Positions 52,718 through 60,895 of a stretch of 64,000 nucleotides of DNA are shown one piece after another. The translations under genes were made by a program, and so were the position numbers. Position 1 is the first letter of the stretch. Each line of letters opens with the position of its first letter. The notes beneath the pieces are model-generated. The model was not told the origin of the DNA. It made no database searches and was given only the letters and a program-made list of their open reading frames with translations. Source of the stretch: Candidatus Competibacteraceae bacterium (lineage in GTDB: Bacteria > Pseudomonadota > Gammaproteobacteria > Competibacterales > Competibacteraceae); contig JADJPA010000001.1 of assembly GCA_016713505.1 (NCBI GenBank), positions 2,679,501 through 2,743,500 on the forward strand, in the 5' to 3' direction.

Positions 52718-53212
52718 TTAATGCGGGTCCAACTTGGCGCGCAGGTTGTCCAGCACCCCCTTGAAAACTTCCTGATTTTGCGGGTTGAGTTCGCTGAGGG
52801 TGCGATGCGCTTCGAATACGATGCGGGTTAGCTCCTCTTTGCACGGCGCCTCAATCGCCAACCGTCGCAGCGTTTCCGAGATGGTTTCGCCGGTGTCGCG
52901 GATGTCGAATATCTCATAAAATCCCATGGTTTCAAGCAGTTGATTCACATCGGGGTCCGTCGAGAACAAGGTGGTCTTGCGGCCGAAGCGCTCGCGGCTG
53001 AAATTGGCGATCTTCGCCAGCAACCCCAAACTGGTGCTGTCGATGGAACGGGTTTGCGTGATATCCACCACGATATCGTCATAATCGGCGCGGGCGAACA
53101 AACCGTCTAGAAAATCCGCCAACGCGCAACCCATGGTATAGCGAATTTCACCCGCCAGCTTGACGATATAGGTCGTTCCCTGTTTGGCGTAAAAAGCGGC
53201 GCCCTCGTCCAT
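52718..53212 (-). CDS. STAS-domain protein, anti-anti-sigma type (HsbA-like)
   Basis: This 164-residue protein has a STAS domain at about 10-110. Its phosphorylatable residue is predicted at Ser59 in RSIDSTSLGLLAKI, aligned with the SpoIIAA serine. A helical tail of about 45 residues extends beyond the domain. It is the last gene of a four-gene operon, one base after the receiver-PP2C phosphatase stop, so it is very probably the substrate of that phosphatase. The partner it binds (anti-sigma factor, cyclase or other) is not in the window. AGAGAGG precedes the ATG. Confidence 0.85.
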   Translation of the reverse strand: MDEGAAFYAKQGTTYIVKLAGEIRYTMGCALADFLDGLFARADYDDIVVDITQTRSIDSTSLGLLAKIANFSRERFGRKTTLFSTDPDVNQLLETMGFYEIFDIRDTGETISETLRRLAIEAPCKEELTRIVFEAHRTLSELNPQNQEVFKGVLDNLRAKLDPH

Positions 53213-53213
53213 T

Positions 53214-54395
53214 TCAACCTCTCTTCTCGACTAGCAACAGGCTGATATCATCCGGCAGCAGGCCGGCGTGCTCCAGCCCCAGCGCCGCAATCAAACCGTC
53301 GAGCGTCAGATCGATCTTGCTCGCCACGTCCAGCAAGAACGCTTGCTTCTCGCGCAGATTGGCTTGCGGCAGGGTTTCGAGAATGCCGTCCGAAATCAGT
53401 AGAAGTGCGAATTCGGACGGGAGTTGCAGGGATTCGGTCTGGTAGCTGGCGAAATCAAACAGCCCGACCGGCAGGCTTTTCTTGCCGACATACGTCGCCT
53501 GCTGGCCATCGAACAGGATCGGAAAGGGGAATTGGCCGCCGCTGCTGTAGCGCAGGTGGTTGGTGTTCCAGTTGATGACCCCGAAAAAGATGGTCAGGTA
53601 CTTATCCATGTGGCAACTGAACACTTCCCGATTCAGCCGGCTCAGCGTCTCGGCGGGATTCAGAATGCCGCGATCCCGGTTCTGCCGGTGCAGTTCCCGG
53701 TAACGGCCGATATAGCTTTTCAGCATGACTGTCACGAACGCGGAGGACACGCCGTGACCGGAAACATCGGCGATGTAGAACCCCAAATGCTCACCGTCGA
53801 TGGGAAAATAATCCACGAAGTCGCCGCTGAGATATTGGGAGGTGAACAAATGGCGGCTGAATCGGTAATTTCGATAGAGCTTGTTGTTTTCGGGCAGCAG
53901 CTGAAACTGAATGCGCCGCGCGGCCGCTTCGTCTTCCTGCAAGCGCCGCAAGGTTTGCAGCAGTTGCTCGTTGACGGCTTCCAGATGCAAGCGATGTTCG
54001 CGATTTTCCCGCCGCAGCCGAGCGCGCTCCAAGGCATGGGCGATGGCGTGCTCCAGCATCGCCATATCCTCGATCGGCTTGGTCACGTAGTCCCAGGCTC
54101 CCAGCTTGAGCGCCTGAATGGCGTCGCTCATCCCGCCCAGACCGGACACCACCAGAATCGGCAGGTCGGGGTAATCGCGGGTTACGGCGGCCAAGACTTG
54201 CAAGCCGTCCATGCCCGGCAAGCGCAGATCGCACAACACCAGATCGGGCTGTTCCTGGCGGATCAGCTCAAGGCCGGTCGGCCCATCGGTGGCCTGGAGC
54301 ACGACGAATCCGTTATCTTCCAAAAAGGCGGTGAGCACTTCCAAAAGCAGGGGCTCGTCGTCGATCATCAGGATGCGCGCGGCTCGCTCGCTCAT
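53214..54395 (-). CDS. Response regulator with PP2C-type (SpoIIE) phosphatase output
   Basis: This 393-residue protein has a receiver (about 7-120) with Asp56 in LCDLRLPGMDG and Lys in VTKPIED. A helical linker follows, then a SpoIIE/RsbU-type PP2C phosphatase domain (about 190-390) with metal ligands visible in SGDFVDYF, IADVSGHGVSSAF and SDGILE. It should dephosphorylate the downstream STAS protein when activated by phosphorylation. The HATPase kinase domain that Pseudomonas HsbR carries at its C-terminus is missing. I chose the ATG at 54395, which overlaps the upstream receiver gene by four bases; a longer frame upstream is that gene read out of frame. Confidence 0.9.
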   Translation of the reverse strand: MSERAARILMIDDEPLLLEVLTAFLEDNGFVVLQATDGPTGLELIRQEQPDLVLCDLRLPGMDGLQVLAAVTRDYPDLPILVVSGLGGMSDAIQALKLGAWDYVTKPIEDMAMLEHAIAHALERARLRRENREHRLHLEAVNEQLLQTLRRLQEDEAAARRIQFQLLPENNKLYRNYRFSRHLFTSQYLSGDFVDYFPIDGEHLGFYIADVSGHGVSSAFVTVMLKSYIGRYRELHRQNRDRGILNPAETLSRLNREVFSCHMDKYLTIFFGVINWNTNHLRYSSGGQFPFPILFDGQQATYVGKKSLPVGLFDFASYQTESLQLPSEFALLLISDGILETLPQANLREKQAFLLDVASKIDLTLDGLIAALGLEHAGLLPDDISLLLVEKRG

Positions 54396-54781
54396 GGTCG
54401 CACCTCTTGTGGGCTCGCCAACGCCCGCACCGCCGCCGCCAGCGGCCCCATGTCCTCCAACGGCTTGCGATAAACGCGGCTGTCGTCGAGACCCATGGTG
54501 CGTAAATCCTCGGGCAGGCTGTAGCTGGAAGAACCGGTATGAATCAGGAATTTCATCTCGGGATATAACTCGTGAAGCGCGCGGATGGCGGTGTTGCCGT
54601 CCATGTCCGGCAGGCGCATGTCCATGATGCAGACCGGGCAACTAACGCCGGCTTGCAGCCAGAACAGCGCGTGGGTCGCGGATTCGAAGGCGACCACGCC
54701 CAGGCCTTCGTCTTCCAAATACGCTTTCAAGTTTTCCCGAATCATTTCCTCATCGTCAACGATCAAAACCCAGCCCGTCAT
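54392..54781 (-). CDS. Stand-alone receiver domain (CheY-like)
   Basis: This 129-residue response regulator without an output domain has the acidic pair at about 9-11, phospho-acceptor Asp54 in CIMDMRLPDMDG and Lys in VYRKPLEDM. It overlaps the histidine kinase gene and the receiver-PP2C gene by four bases on each side, so it is made together with both. It may act as a phosphate sink or an intermediate in a relay, possibly with the Hpt protein. Confidence 0.88.
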   Translation of the reverse strand: MTGWVLIVDDEEMIRENLKAYLEDEGLGVVAFESATHALFWLQAGVSCPVCIMDMRLPDMDGNTAIRALHELYPEMKFLIHTGSSSYSLPEDLRTMGLDDSRVYRKPLEDMGPLAAAVRALASPQEVRP

Positions 54782-57030
54782 GACAACTTCTCCCGCACCA
54801 GCGGCAGGCGGATGCTGAAACAGGCGCCCTGCCCAGGTTTGGAGGTCACCGACAACCGGCCGTTGTGCTGTTCGGTGACGATGAAATAAGACACCGACAA
54901 TCCCAGGCCGGTACCGACTCCAACATCCTTAGTCGTGAAAAAAGGCTCGAAAATGCGTTTGAGGGTTTTGTCCTCCATGCCGGGTCCGTTGTCAACCACT
55001 TCCAGCACGGCGTAATCCGCTTCGCGCGCGGTTCGCAAAAGGATTCTGGGCGACGGAGTCTCTTCCTCGGCCATGGCTTGGGCTGCGTTCTTGAGCAGGT
55101 TCAGAATCACTTGTTCGATTTCGGTCTTGTCGCAATACACCAGTCGCAAGGCGGGATCGTAGGCGCGTTCGATGCGGATTCGCTTGAAATCGTACTTCTT
55201 TTTCAGATCGTAGTCGCTAGCGGCCAACCGCAGCACGGTTTCCAGTAGGTCTTCCACCTCGACCAGGGCAAACTGCGCTTCGCTGCGCCGGCTGAACGAC
55301 AGCATATCGGCCACGATCTTGGCCGCGCGCGCGCCGGCTTCGCGGATGCCTTCCAGCAAGCGCAGAATACCGCGTTCTTGCAGGTAGCGGTTGAGCTGGT
55401 TCAGATCGACGCCCAAAGCGTCGGCCGCGGCTCGATTCTGAGTCAGCTCCGGCCCGATGCGCCGCAGGATGTTTTGGCTGCCCTGCAAGATCGCGCCGAG
55501 CGGATTGTTGATCTCGTGCGCCATGCCGGCCGCCAGCCCGCCCACCGAAAGCATTTTCTCGGTCTGCACCATCATCGATTCGATGCGGACCCGGGCGGTG
55601 ACATCATCCATTCGAATCACGGCGCCGCTCACGTTGTCCGCCATCAGGGGATAAACCATCACATCGGCATAATGCAGTTCACCGTCTACTTCCAGCGTCA
55701 TGCGGGGCGTCTTGATCGGGTGGCCGTCCCGGATCGCCTGCCGTACCTGTTCGAACTGACTTTGCAACTGCGGAAAAACCTCCCCGAAGAACCGGCCCTG
55801 CGCCGCTGCCCAGGACACGCCGCCGGTCTGTTCGGCCGGTTGGTTCAGCACCGTGATGTAGCCCCAGGGATCGACGCCGACCAGCACCGAGGGCATCGAG
55901 TCGATGATGTTCTTGAGGTAGAGCCGCATCCGCGCCACTTCTTCCTTGGCGCGCTTTTGTTCGGTGATATCGATGGCTACGCTCAACACCGCCGCCTCGC
56001 TCATGCCGGATTCGTTAAAGGGGATCTTGATGGTTTGCAAGGTGCGGACGCGACCGGCGTGATCGGTGAACACCTCCTCGGGGATGAGTCTGGATTCCCA
56101 GTTTTCGAGCACGGCCCGATCATCGGCCAGCCTTTGTTCGACCTCCTCCGGCACGCTGTGACTGAGGTGATGAGAGCGGTCGACCAGCGCCTCGACCGTG
56201 GCGCCGTACGCGGCGGCGGTGGCGCGGTTGGCCAGCAGGAAATGGCCGTGGCGGTCGCGGGTGAAGATCATGTGCGGCACCAGATCGATGATGCGCCGCA
56301 AGCGCAGCTCGCTCTGGTAGAGCGCCGCCTCCGCCTTGGCCTGTTCGGTGATGTCGGTGCCGGTGCCCCGATAACCCCGAAACTGGCCCCGCTCGTCGTG
56401 GATAGGCTTACCGCTCACCTTCAGATAACGCCCGTTCTGCCGGTCGCCGAGCAATTGAGTTTGATAGATAAAATCGCGAAACGGCAACTGATTTTCCAAA
56501 GTCTCGCGGTGTTTGCGCCATTTTTGTAAGTCGATGCTGGCGCCGACCCCCGCCAGCTCCCAGCGCGTGAGCCCCAGCACGGCGTGGGTCTCGATCCCGG
56601 TCAAAGCCTGAAACCGCTCGGACAAATAGATAAACCGCAGGTTTTCATCCATTTCCCAGATCCAGTCGCTGGCGGCTTCCGTCACGTCGCGGAAACGGGC
56701 TTCGCTTTCGCGCAGCGCCGTTTCCACCCGTTGTCTTTCGTTCAGCTCGCGCTGCAACTGGTGGGCGCGTCGCACCGCCTCCTGACGCTGTAGCCAGCAC
56801 CAAAACAACGCCACGACGGCGAGCAGGATCGCGGGAATCAGAATCAAAACCGTATAATTGATTTTTCCGTCCGTCACGCCCGAGCCGATCGGCTCGCCAA
56901 ACCAATCGCTCGCAGCGCTCGCGCTCGCGGCCAGCGCGCCGAGCACCGCCGCCAGCAGCTCGCTCGACCCAAAGCGCCGCCGCGAAAGAGCGAGACGCTT
57001 ACGGCTGGATAGGGCACGCGACATCGACAT
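54778..57030 (-). CDS. Membrane-anchored PAS sensor histidine kinase
   Basis: This 750-residue kinase has a hydrophobic N-terminal region with one clear transmembrane helix (about 60-80, preceded by a weaker one at about 25-42), then three PAS domains at about 110-235, 245-365 and 375-495. A HisKA domain has the phospho-acceptor in GMAHEINNPLGAI. The HATPase shows LLKNAAQAM (N box), VVDNGPGM (G1), FEPFFTT (F) and GTGLGLSVSY (G2). It heads the operon and overlaps the receiver gene by four bases. The input signal is unknown; PAS domains suggest small ligands, redox or oxygen. Confidence 0.9.
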   Translation of the reverse strand: MSMSRALSSRKRLALSRRRFGSSELLAAVLGALAASASAASDWFGEPIGSGVTDGKINYTVLILIPAILLAVVALFWCWLQRQEAVRRAHQLQRELNERQRVETALRESEARFRDVTEAASDWIWEMDENLRFIYLSERFQALTGIETHAVLGLTRWELAGVGASIDLQKWRKHRETLENQLPFRDFIYQTQLLGDRQNGRYLKVSGKPIHDERGQFRGYRGTGTDITEQAKAEAALYQSELRLRRIIDLVPHMIFTRDRHGHFLLANRATAAAYGATVEALVDRSHHLSHSVPEEVEQRLADDRAVLENWESRLIPEEVFTDHAGRVRTLQTIKIPFNESGMSEAAVLSVAIDITEQKRAKEEVARMRLYLKNIIDSMPSVLVGVDPWGYITVLNQPAEQTGGVSWAAAQGRFFGEVFPQLQSQFEQVRQAIRDGHPIKTPRMTLEVDGELHYADVMVYPLMADNVSGAVIRMDDVTARVRIESMMVQTEKMLSVGGLAAGMAHEINNPLGAILQGSQNILRRIGPELTQNRAAADALGVDLNQLNRYLQERGILRLLEGIREAGARAAKIVADMLSFSRRSEAQFALVEVEDLLETVLRLAASDYDLKKKYDFKRIRIERAYDPALRLVYCDKTEIEQVILNLLKNAAQAMAEEETPSPRILLRTAREADYAVLEVVDNGPGMEDKTLKRIFEPFFTTKDVGVGTGLGLSVSYFIVTEQHNGRLSVTSKPGQGACFSIRLPLVREKLS

Positions 57031-57104
57031 GGCAACTGGTCATCGTCCGATAAAACGCTATCATAGAACTGTTTTCTGCCAAGAATCGCTACGGGGCGCA
57101 AACA

Positions 57105-58151
57105 ATGGCGTTGGGACCGGTGATGTTGGGGCTGGACGGTTTGGAATTGACGGCCGAGGAAGGCGAGCTGTTGCGACATCCGCTGGTCGGCGGCGTCATC
57201 CTGTTCGCCCGCAACTATCAATCCCCAGAGCAGGTGGCGGCGCTGACGGCGGCCATCCACGCCCTGCGGCAACCGCGCCTGCTGGTGGCGGTGGATCACG
57301 AAGGCGGCCGGGTACAGCGCTTTCGCGACGGCTTTACCCGGCTGCCGGCGGTGCGCTGTCTCGGCGAGATTTACGATCGCGATCGGATGCGCGCCAAGCA
57401 GCTGGCGCGCGCCACCGGCTGGTTGATGGCCGCCGAACTGCGGGCGGTCGGGGTCGACTTCAGTTTTGCGCCGGTTCTGGATTTAGACCACGGCGTCAGC
57501 GGCATCATCGGCGACCGGGCGTTCCATCGCGACCCGGAAGCGGTGGCCGATCTGGCCCACGCCTATGTCAGCGGCATGCAGAAAAGCGGGATGGAAGGCG
57601 TCGGCAAGCATTTTCCCGGCCACGGCGGCATCGCGGCCGATTCTCACCTGGAACTGCCGGTGGACCCGCGCTCCTACCAGGATTTAGCGGGCGCCGACCT
57701 GCTGGCGTTCGAACGGATGATCCATTACGGCTTGGCGGCGCTGATGCCGGCGCATGTGCTCTATCCGCAAGTGGACGACCGCCCGGCCGGCTTTTCGGCG
57801 CGCTGGCTGAAGGCCATCTTACGTCGCGACTTGGAGTTTCAGGGCGTGATCTTCAGCGACGATCTGGACATGGCCGGCGCGGTTGCAGCCGGTCCGCCGC
57901 CGGAACGGGCGCGCGCGGCGCTGGCCGCCGGTTGCGACATGGTGCTGGCCTGCAACGACCGCCGCGCCGCCGTCGCCATCCTCGATAACCTTCGCCACCC
58001 GCTGGAACCGGTCAGCCAATTGCGGCTGATCCGCTTGCACGGACGCGGCCACCCCACCGTGGAACGCTTGCGCCGCGAGCCGCTCTGGCAGCGAGCGACC
58101 CGGCTGGTGCGCGATTATGAGGCTTCGCCCTTGCTGGAAATGGACGTTTGA
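57105..58151 (+). CDS. nagZ: Beta-N-acetylhexosaminidase NagZ (GH3)
   Basis: This 348-residue cytoplasmic enzyme removes GlcNAc from anhydromuropeptides during peptidoglycan recycling. GH3 landmarks are LFARNYQSPEQ, the catalytic-loop KHFPGHGGIAADSHLELP (with the His of the NagZ acid/base dyad) and the nucleophile region IFSDDLDMAGA. The length matches NagZ. It is divergent from the histidine kinase gene across 74 bp and is followed by the phosphoribosyltransferase gene, the same order as in several pseudomonads. Confidence 0.94.
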   Translation: MALGPVMLGLDGLELTAEEGELLRHPLVGGVILFARNYQSPEQVAALTAAIHALRQPRLLVAVDHEGGRVQRFRDGFTRLPAVRCLGEIYDRDRMRAKQLARATGWLMAAELRAVGVDFSFAPVLDLDHGVSGIIGDRAFHRDPEAVADLAHAYVSGMQKSGMEGVGKHFPGHGGIAADSHLELPVDPRSYQDLAGADLLAFERMIHYGLAALMPAHVLYPQVDDRPAGFSARWLKAILRRDLEFQGVIFSDDLDMAGAVAAGPPPERARAALAAGCDMVLACNDRRAAVAILDNLRHPLEPVSQLRLIRLHGRGHPTVERLRREPLWQRATRLVRDYEASPLLEMDV

Positions 58152-58209
58152 TGGCTGCGAAATCCAGCGCCCCGCTCGCTCGCTCACCGATCCTTAACCG
58201 GGAGCAGCG

Positions 58210-58764
58210 ATGACCGACATCAGTTCCGCGCAAGCGCTCGCCGCGCTAGCGCACGCCGATTTGTTGCATTCGCCCGAGCAGATCGAGAGCGCCCTGGACC
58301 GCATGGCCGCCGCCATTACCGCCGAATTGGAACAGCGCGATCCGTTGTTGCTGGTGGTGATGAACGGTGCGTTCGTGCCGGCCGCGCGGCTGCTGGCGCG
58401 GTTGCGCTTTCCGTTGCGGGTCGGCTATCTGCACGCCACCCGCTATCGCGGCGGCACGCGCGGCGGCGCCATCAAGTGGCTCGCAGGGCCTCGACCCGAG
58501 GTCGCCGGCCAAGTCGTGCTGGTGGTGGATGACATCTTCGATGAAGGCGACACCCTCAAGGCGATCCTCGCTGAAATCCGTCGCCGGGAGGCCAAGGCGG
58601 TCTACAGCGCCGTGCTGGTCGACAAACGGCACGACCGCAAGGTCGCCGGCCTGACCGTCGATTTCGTCGGTCTGGAGGTCCCGGATCGTTACGTGTTTGG
58701 CTGCGGCATGGATTACCACGATTACTGGCGCAACCTGCCGGCCATTTACGCCGTGGGCGACTGA
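58210..58764 (+). CDS. hpt: Hypoxanthine-guanine phosphoribosyltransferase
   Basis: This 184-residue purine salvage enzyme makes IMP and GMP from hypoxanthine or guanine and PRPP. The PRPP motif is VVLVVDDIFDEGDTLKAI, and the base-contact region VDFVGLEVPDRYVFGCGMDY is present. The start (TDISSAQALAALAHADLLHSP) resembles the Pseudomonas type. GGGAG precedes the ATG. The next gene can deliver hypoxanthine from methylthioinosine, so the two form a short salvage path. Confidence 0.9.
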   Translation: MTDISSAQALAALAHADLLHSPEQIESALDRMAAAITAELEQRDPLLLVVMNGAFVPAARLLARLRFPLRVGYLHATRYRGGTRGGAIKWLAGPRPEVAGQVVLVVDDIFDEGDTLKAILAEIRRREAKAVYSAVLVDKRHDRKVAGLTVDFVGLEVPDRYVFGCGMDYHDYWRNLPAIYAVGD

Positions 58765-58831
58765 GGCTTGAGTGGGCGCCATCCTCGATTCCCAGCTTGA
58801 CGCGCCGCGCCTGTTTGTGAGGTGACCGCTC

Positions 58832-59587
58832 ATGACATCGCCCATCGCCGTCATCGGCGGCACCGGCCTCACGTCTCTGGACACCCTGAAAATCACCCAC
58901 CGGCAGACCGTGTCCACCCCCTACGGCGACCCGTCCAGCCCGCTGACCCACGGTGAATTGGGCGGCCGGAGCGTGGTGTTTCTGGCCCGGCACGGCCAAC
59001 AGCACACCTTGCCGCCGCACAAGATCAACTATCGAGCCAATCTTTGGGCGCTGCACCGGCTCGGCGTGCAACAGGTGATCGCCGTGGCGGCGGTCGGCGG
59101 CATCCGTCACGACATGGCGCCCGGCGCGCTGGCCTTTCCCGATCAGTTGGTGGATTACACCTGGGGCCGGCATGGCACCTTCTTTGAGGACGATCTGAGT
59201 CACGTTACCCACATCGACTTCACCGAGCCTTACTGCCCCGCGTTGCGGGAACGGCTGATTCAAGACGCCCGCGCGCTGGAACTCGACGCCCGCGAATCCT
59301 GCACCTACGCGGCGATGCAGGGGCCGCGCCTGGAAACGGCGGCCGAAGTCCGCAAGCTGGAACGGGACGGGTGCGACATCGTCGGCATGACCGGAATGCC
59401 GGAAGCGGCGCTGGCCCGAGAGTTGGATTTATCCTATGTCACTTGCGCGGTCGTCGCCAATCGGGCCGCGGGGAAAGCGCCGGGAGAAATCACCATGGCC
59501 GAAATCCAGCAAAATTTGGTTTCGGGCATGGTTCGCGTCAAAATGCTGCTGGCGCGCTCGATTCCAACCTTGAGCGATCCGCTCTAA
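58832..59587 (+). CDS. S-methyl-5'-thioinosine phosphorylase / MTA phosphorylase family
   Basis: This 251-residue PNP/MTAP-family enzyme cleaves methylthio-nucleosides with phosphate. Conserved parts are IGGTGL, FLARHGQQHTLPPHKINYRAN, AVAAVGGI, YAAMQGPRLETAAEV and GMTGMPEAALARE. Neighbourhood (nagZ, hpt) and length match the Pseudomonas enzyme specific for methylthioinosine, which releases hypoxanthine for the adjacent phosphoribosyltransferase. Methylthioadenosine remains possible as a substrate; the residue that decides it cannot be judged by eye. GAGGTGA gives a strong ribosome-binding site. Confidence 0.88.
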   Translation: MTSPIAVIGGTGLTSLDTLKITHRQTVSTPYGDPSSPLTHGELGGRSVVFLARHGQQHTLPPHKINYRANLWALHRLGVQQVIAVAAVGGIRHDMAPGALAFPDQLVDYTWGRHGTFFEDDLSHVTHIDFTEPYCPALRERLIQDARALELDARESCTYAAMQGPRLETAAEVRKLERDGCDIVGMTGMPEAALARELDLSYVTCAVVANRAAGKAPGEITMAEIQQNLVSGMVRVKMLLARSIPTLSDPL

Positions 59588-59689
59588 AAATCGCCGCTTG
59601 TCCAGCAGCAGCGCCACGCGATCAACTGGCGCGCCGTCGCCAAGAACAATGGCGCCGCCCATCAAACCCAACCGCTCACTGAAAATTTA

Positions 59690-60256
59690 ATGAACAACAA
59701 ATTGCTGTTTTTGCGGGAGTTCTTGAAAAATCCAGGCCAAGTCTCCTCGATCATTCCCAGCTCGCGCTTCCTCGAACAGCGCATCGTGCATTGGTCGGAA
59801 ATGCGCTCGGCCAAAACCGTGGTGGAGCTGGGCGCGGGGGTCGGCGGCACCACCCAAGCGTTTTTGAACGCGCTGCCACCCGATGCAAAATTGCTGAGCA
59901 TCGAGATCAATCCTCAATTTTGCACGCTGCTCCGGCAAATCGAGGATGACCGGCTCATCGTGCATTGCGGCGGCGCTCAAGAACTGCAAGACACGCTCGC
60001 GCAACACCATCTGCCCGCGCCGGAGGCGGTCGTTTCGGGGATCCCGTTTTCCAAGATCGGGCGTGACACCGGTTCGAGCATCATCAAGGCGATTGCCTCG
60101 GCCCTGGTCGTCGGCGGGCGCTTCGTGGCCTATCAAGTGAGCGACCAGGTTGCGGAACTGGCGCGGCCGCTGCTGGGAATGCCGGCGCGCGCCGGCCTGG
60201 AACTGCTCAATATTCCGCCGCTGCGGCTCTATCGCTGGGAAAAGTCGGCGGCCTGA
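59690..60256 (+). CDS. Small class I SAM methyltransferase (phospholipid N-methyltransferase / rRNA adenine dimethylase-like)
   Basis: This 188-residue protein opens with LLFLREFLKNPGQVSSIIPSS, the typical start of PmtA-like phospholipid N-methyltransferases. Motif I follows (VVELGAGVGGTT), then an acidic SAM-ribose contact (SIEINPQF). The motif IV position reads SGIPFSKI rather than the NPPY of RNA methylases, which favours a lipid or small-molecule substrate. It converges with tsaC across 83 bp. The substrate is not certain. Confidence 0.78.
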   Translation: MNNKLLFLREFLKNPGQVSSIIPSSRFLEQRIVHWSEMRSAKTVVELGAGVGGTTQAFLNALPPDAKLLSIEINPQFCTLLRQIEDDRLIVHCGGAQELQDTLAQHHLPAPEAVVSGIPFSKIGRDTGSSIIKAIASALVVGGRFVAYQVSDQVAELARPLLGMPARAGLELLNIPPLRLYRWEKSAA

Positions 60257-60316
60257 ACCTGAAAGACCGCATCGGATATGCCGGTCAGGGCTTGCGGCAA
60301 GACGGGCGCAACGAGC

Positions 60317-60346
60317 GGGGTGAGCGAGCCGCGCCCCGCTCACCCC
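60317..60346. terminator. Hairpin at the convergent ends of the methyltransferase and tsaC genes
   Basis: GGGGTGAGCG (60317-60326) is the exact inverse of CGCTCACCCC (60337-60346) with a ten-base loop; its right arm includes the tsaC stop. No T tract is present. Its position between converging genes suggests termination or mRNA end protection. Confidence 0.4.
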
Positions 60347-60894
60347 CCCCGAAGCCGTCGGCCGCTGCGCACATCACGGATTTCCGTCGGCTGGGCCGCG
60401 CCGCCGGTCGGACCGGGCAGAAGATAATCGAGCTCGCGGCCCAGTTGCCGGCGGACCGCCAGCGCCGTTCGCGCCGGTGGCCGGCCGCTCCGATTGGCGC
60501 TGGTCGAAACCAGCGGATGACCGCACGCCCGACACAGCGCCGCCGCCAGCGGATGCGCGGTCACCCGCACCGCCAGCGTGTCGTGCCGGCCCCGCAGCCA
60601 ACAGGGCGTTTCAGGCTTGGCGGGAATCAACCAGGTATGCGGTCCCGGCCAGCTTGTGGCGACCCGCTCCCGCTCGGCTGGCGTCAGCGGCTGCAAGAAG
60701 GGATCGAGCTGCGCAAAATCGGCGGCGATCAAGATCAATCCCTTCGAGACCGGTCGCCGTTTGAGCGCCAACAAGCGCCGCACCGCTCGTTCGGCGAGCG
60801 GATGGCAGCCCAAGCCGTAAACCGCTTCGGTCGGATAGGCGATGATGCCGCCGGCCCGGACCGTCCGGACGGCGGCGCGCAAGCGCGCCTCCAC
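60340..60894 (-). CDS. tsaC: Threonylcarbamoyl-AMP synthase TsaC (YrdC/Sua5)
   Basis: This 184-residue enzyme makes the threonylcarbamoyl-adenylate used for t6A37 of tRNA. Conserved parts are GGIIAYPTEAVYGLGCHP (threonine and ATP site), LLALKRRPVSKGLILI, SWPGPHTWLIPA, VRVTAHPLAAALC and PLVSTSANRSGRPPA. The GTG at 60894 was chosen as start: it lies one base after the topA stop and gives a normal N-terminus, whereas the long in-frame extension upstream is the topA tail out of frame. It is translationally coupled to topA. Confidence 0.92.
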   Translation of the reverse strand: MEARLRAAVRTVRAGGIIAYPTEAVYGLGCHPLAERAVRRLLALKRRPVSKGLILIAADFAQLDPFLQPLTPAERERVATSWPGPHTWLIPAKPETPCWLRGRHDTLAVRVTAHPLAAALCRACGHPLVSTSANRSGRPPARTALAVRRQLGRELDYLLPGPTGGAAQPTEIRDVRSGRRLRGG

Positions 60895-60895
60895 G

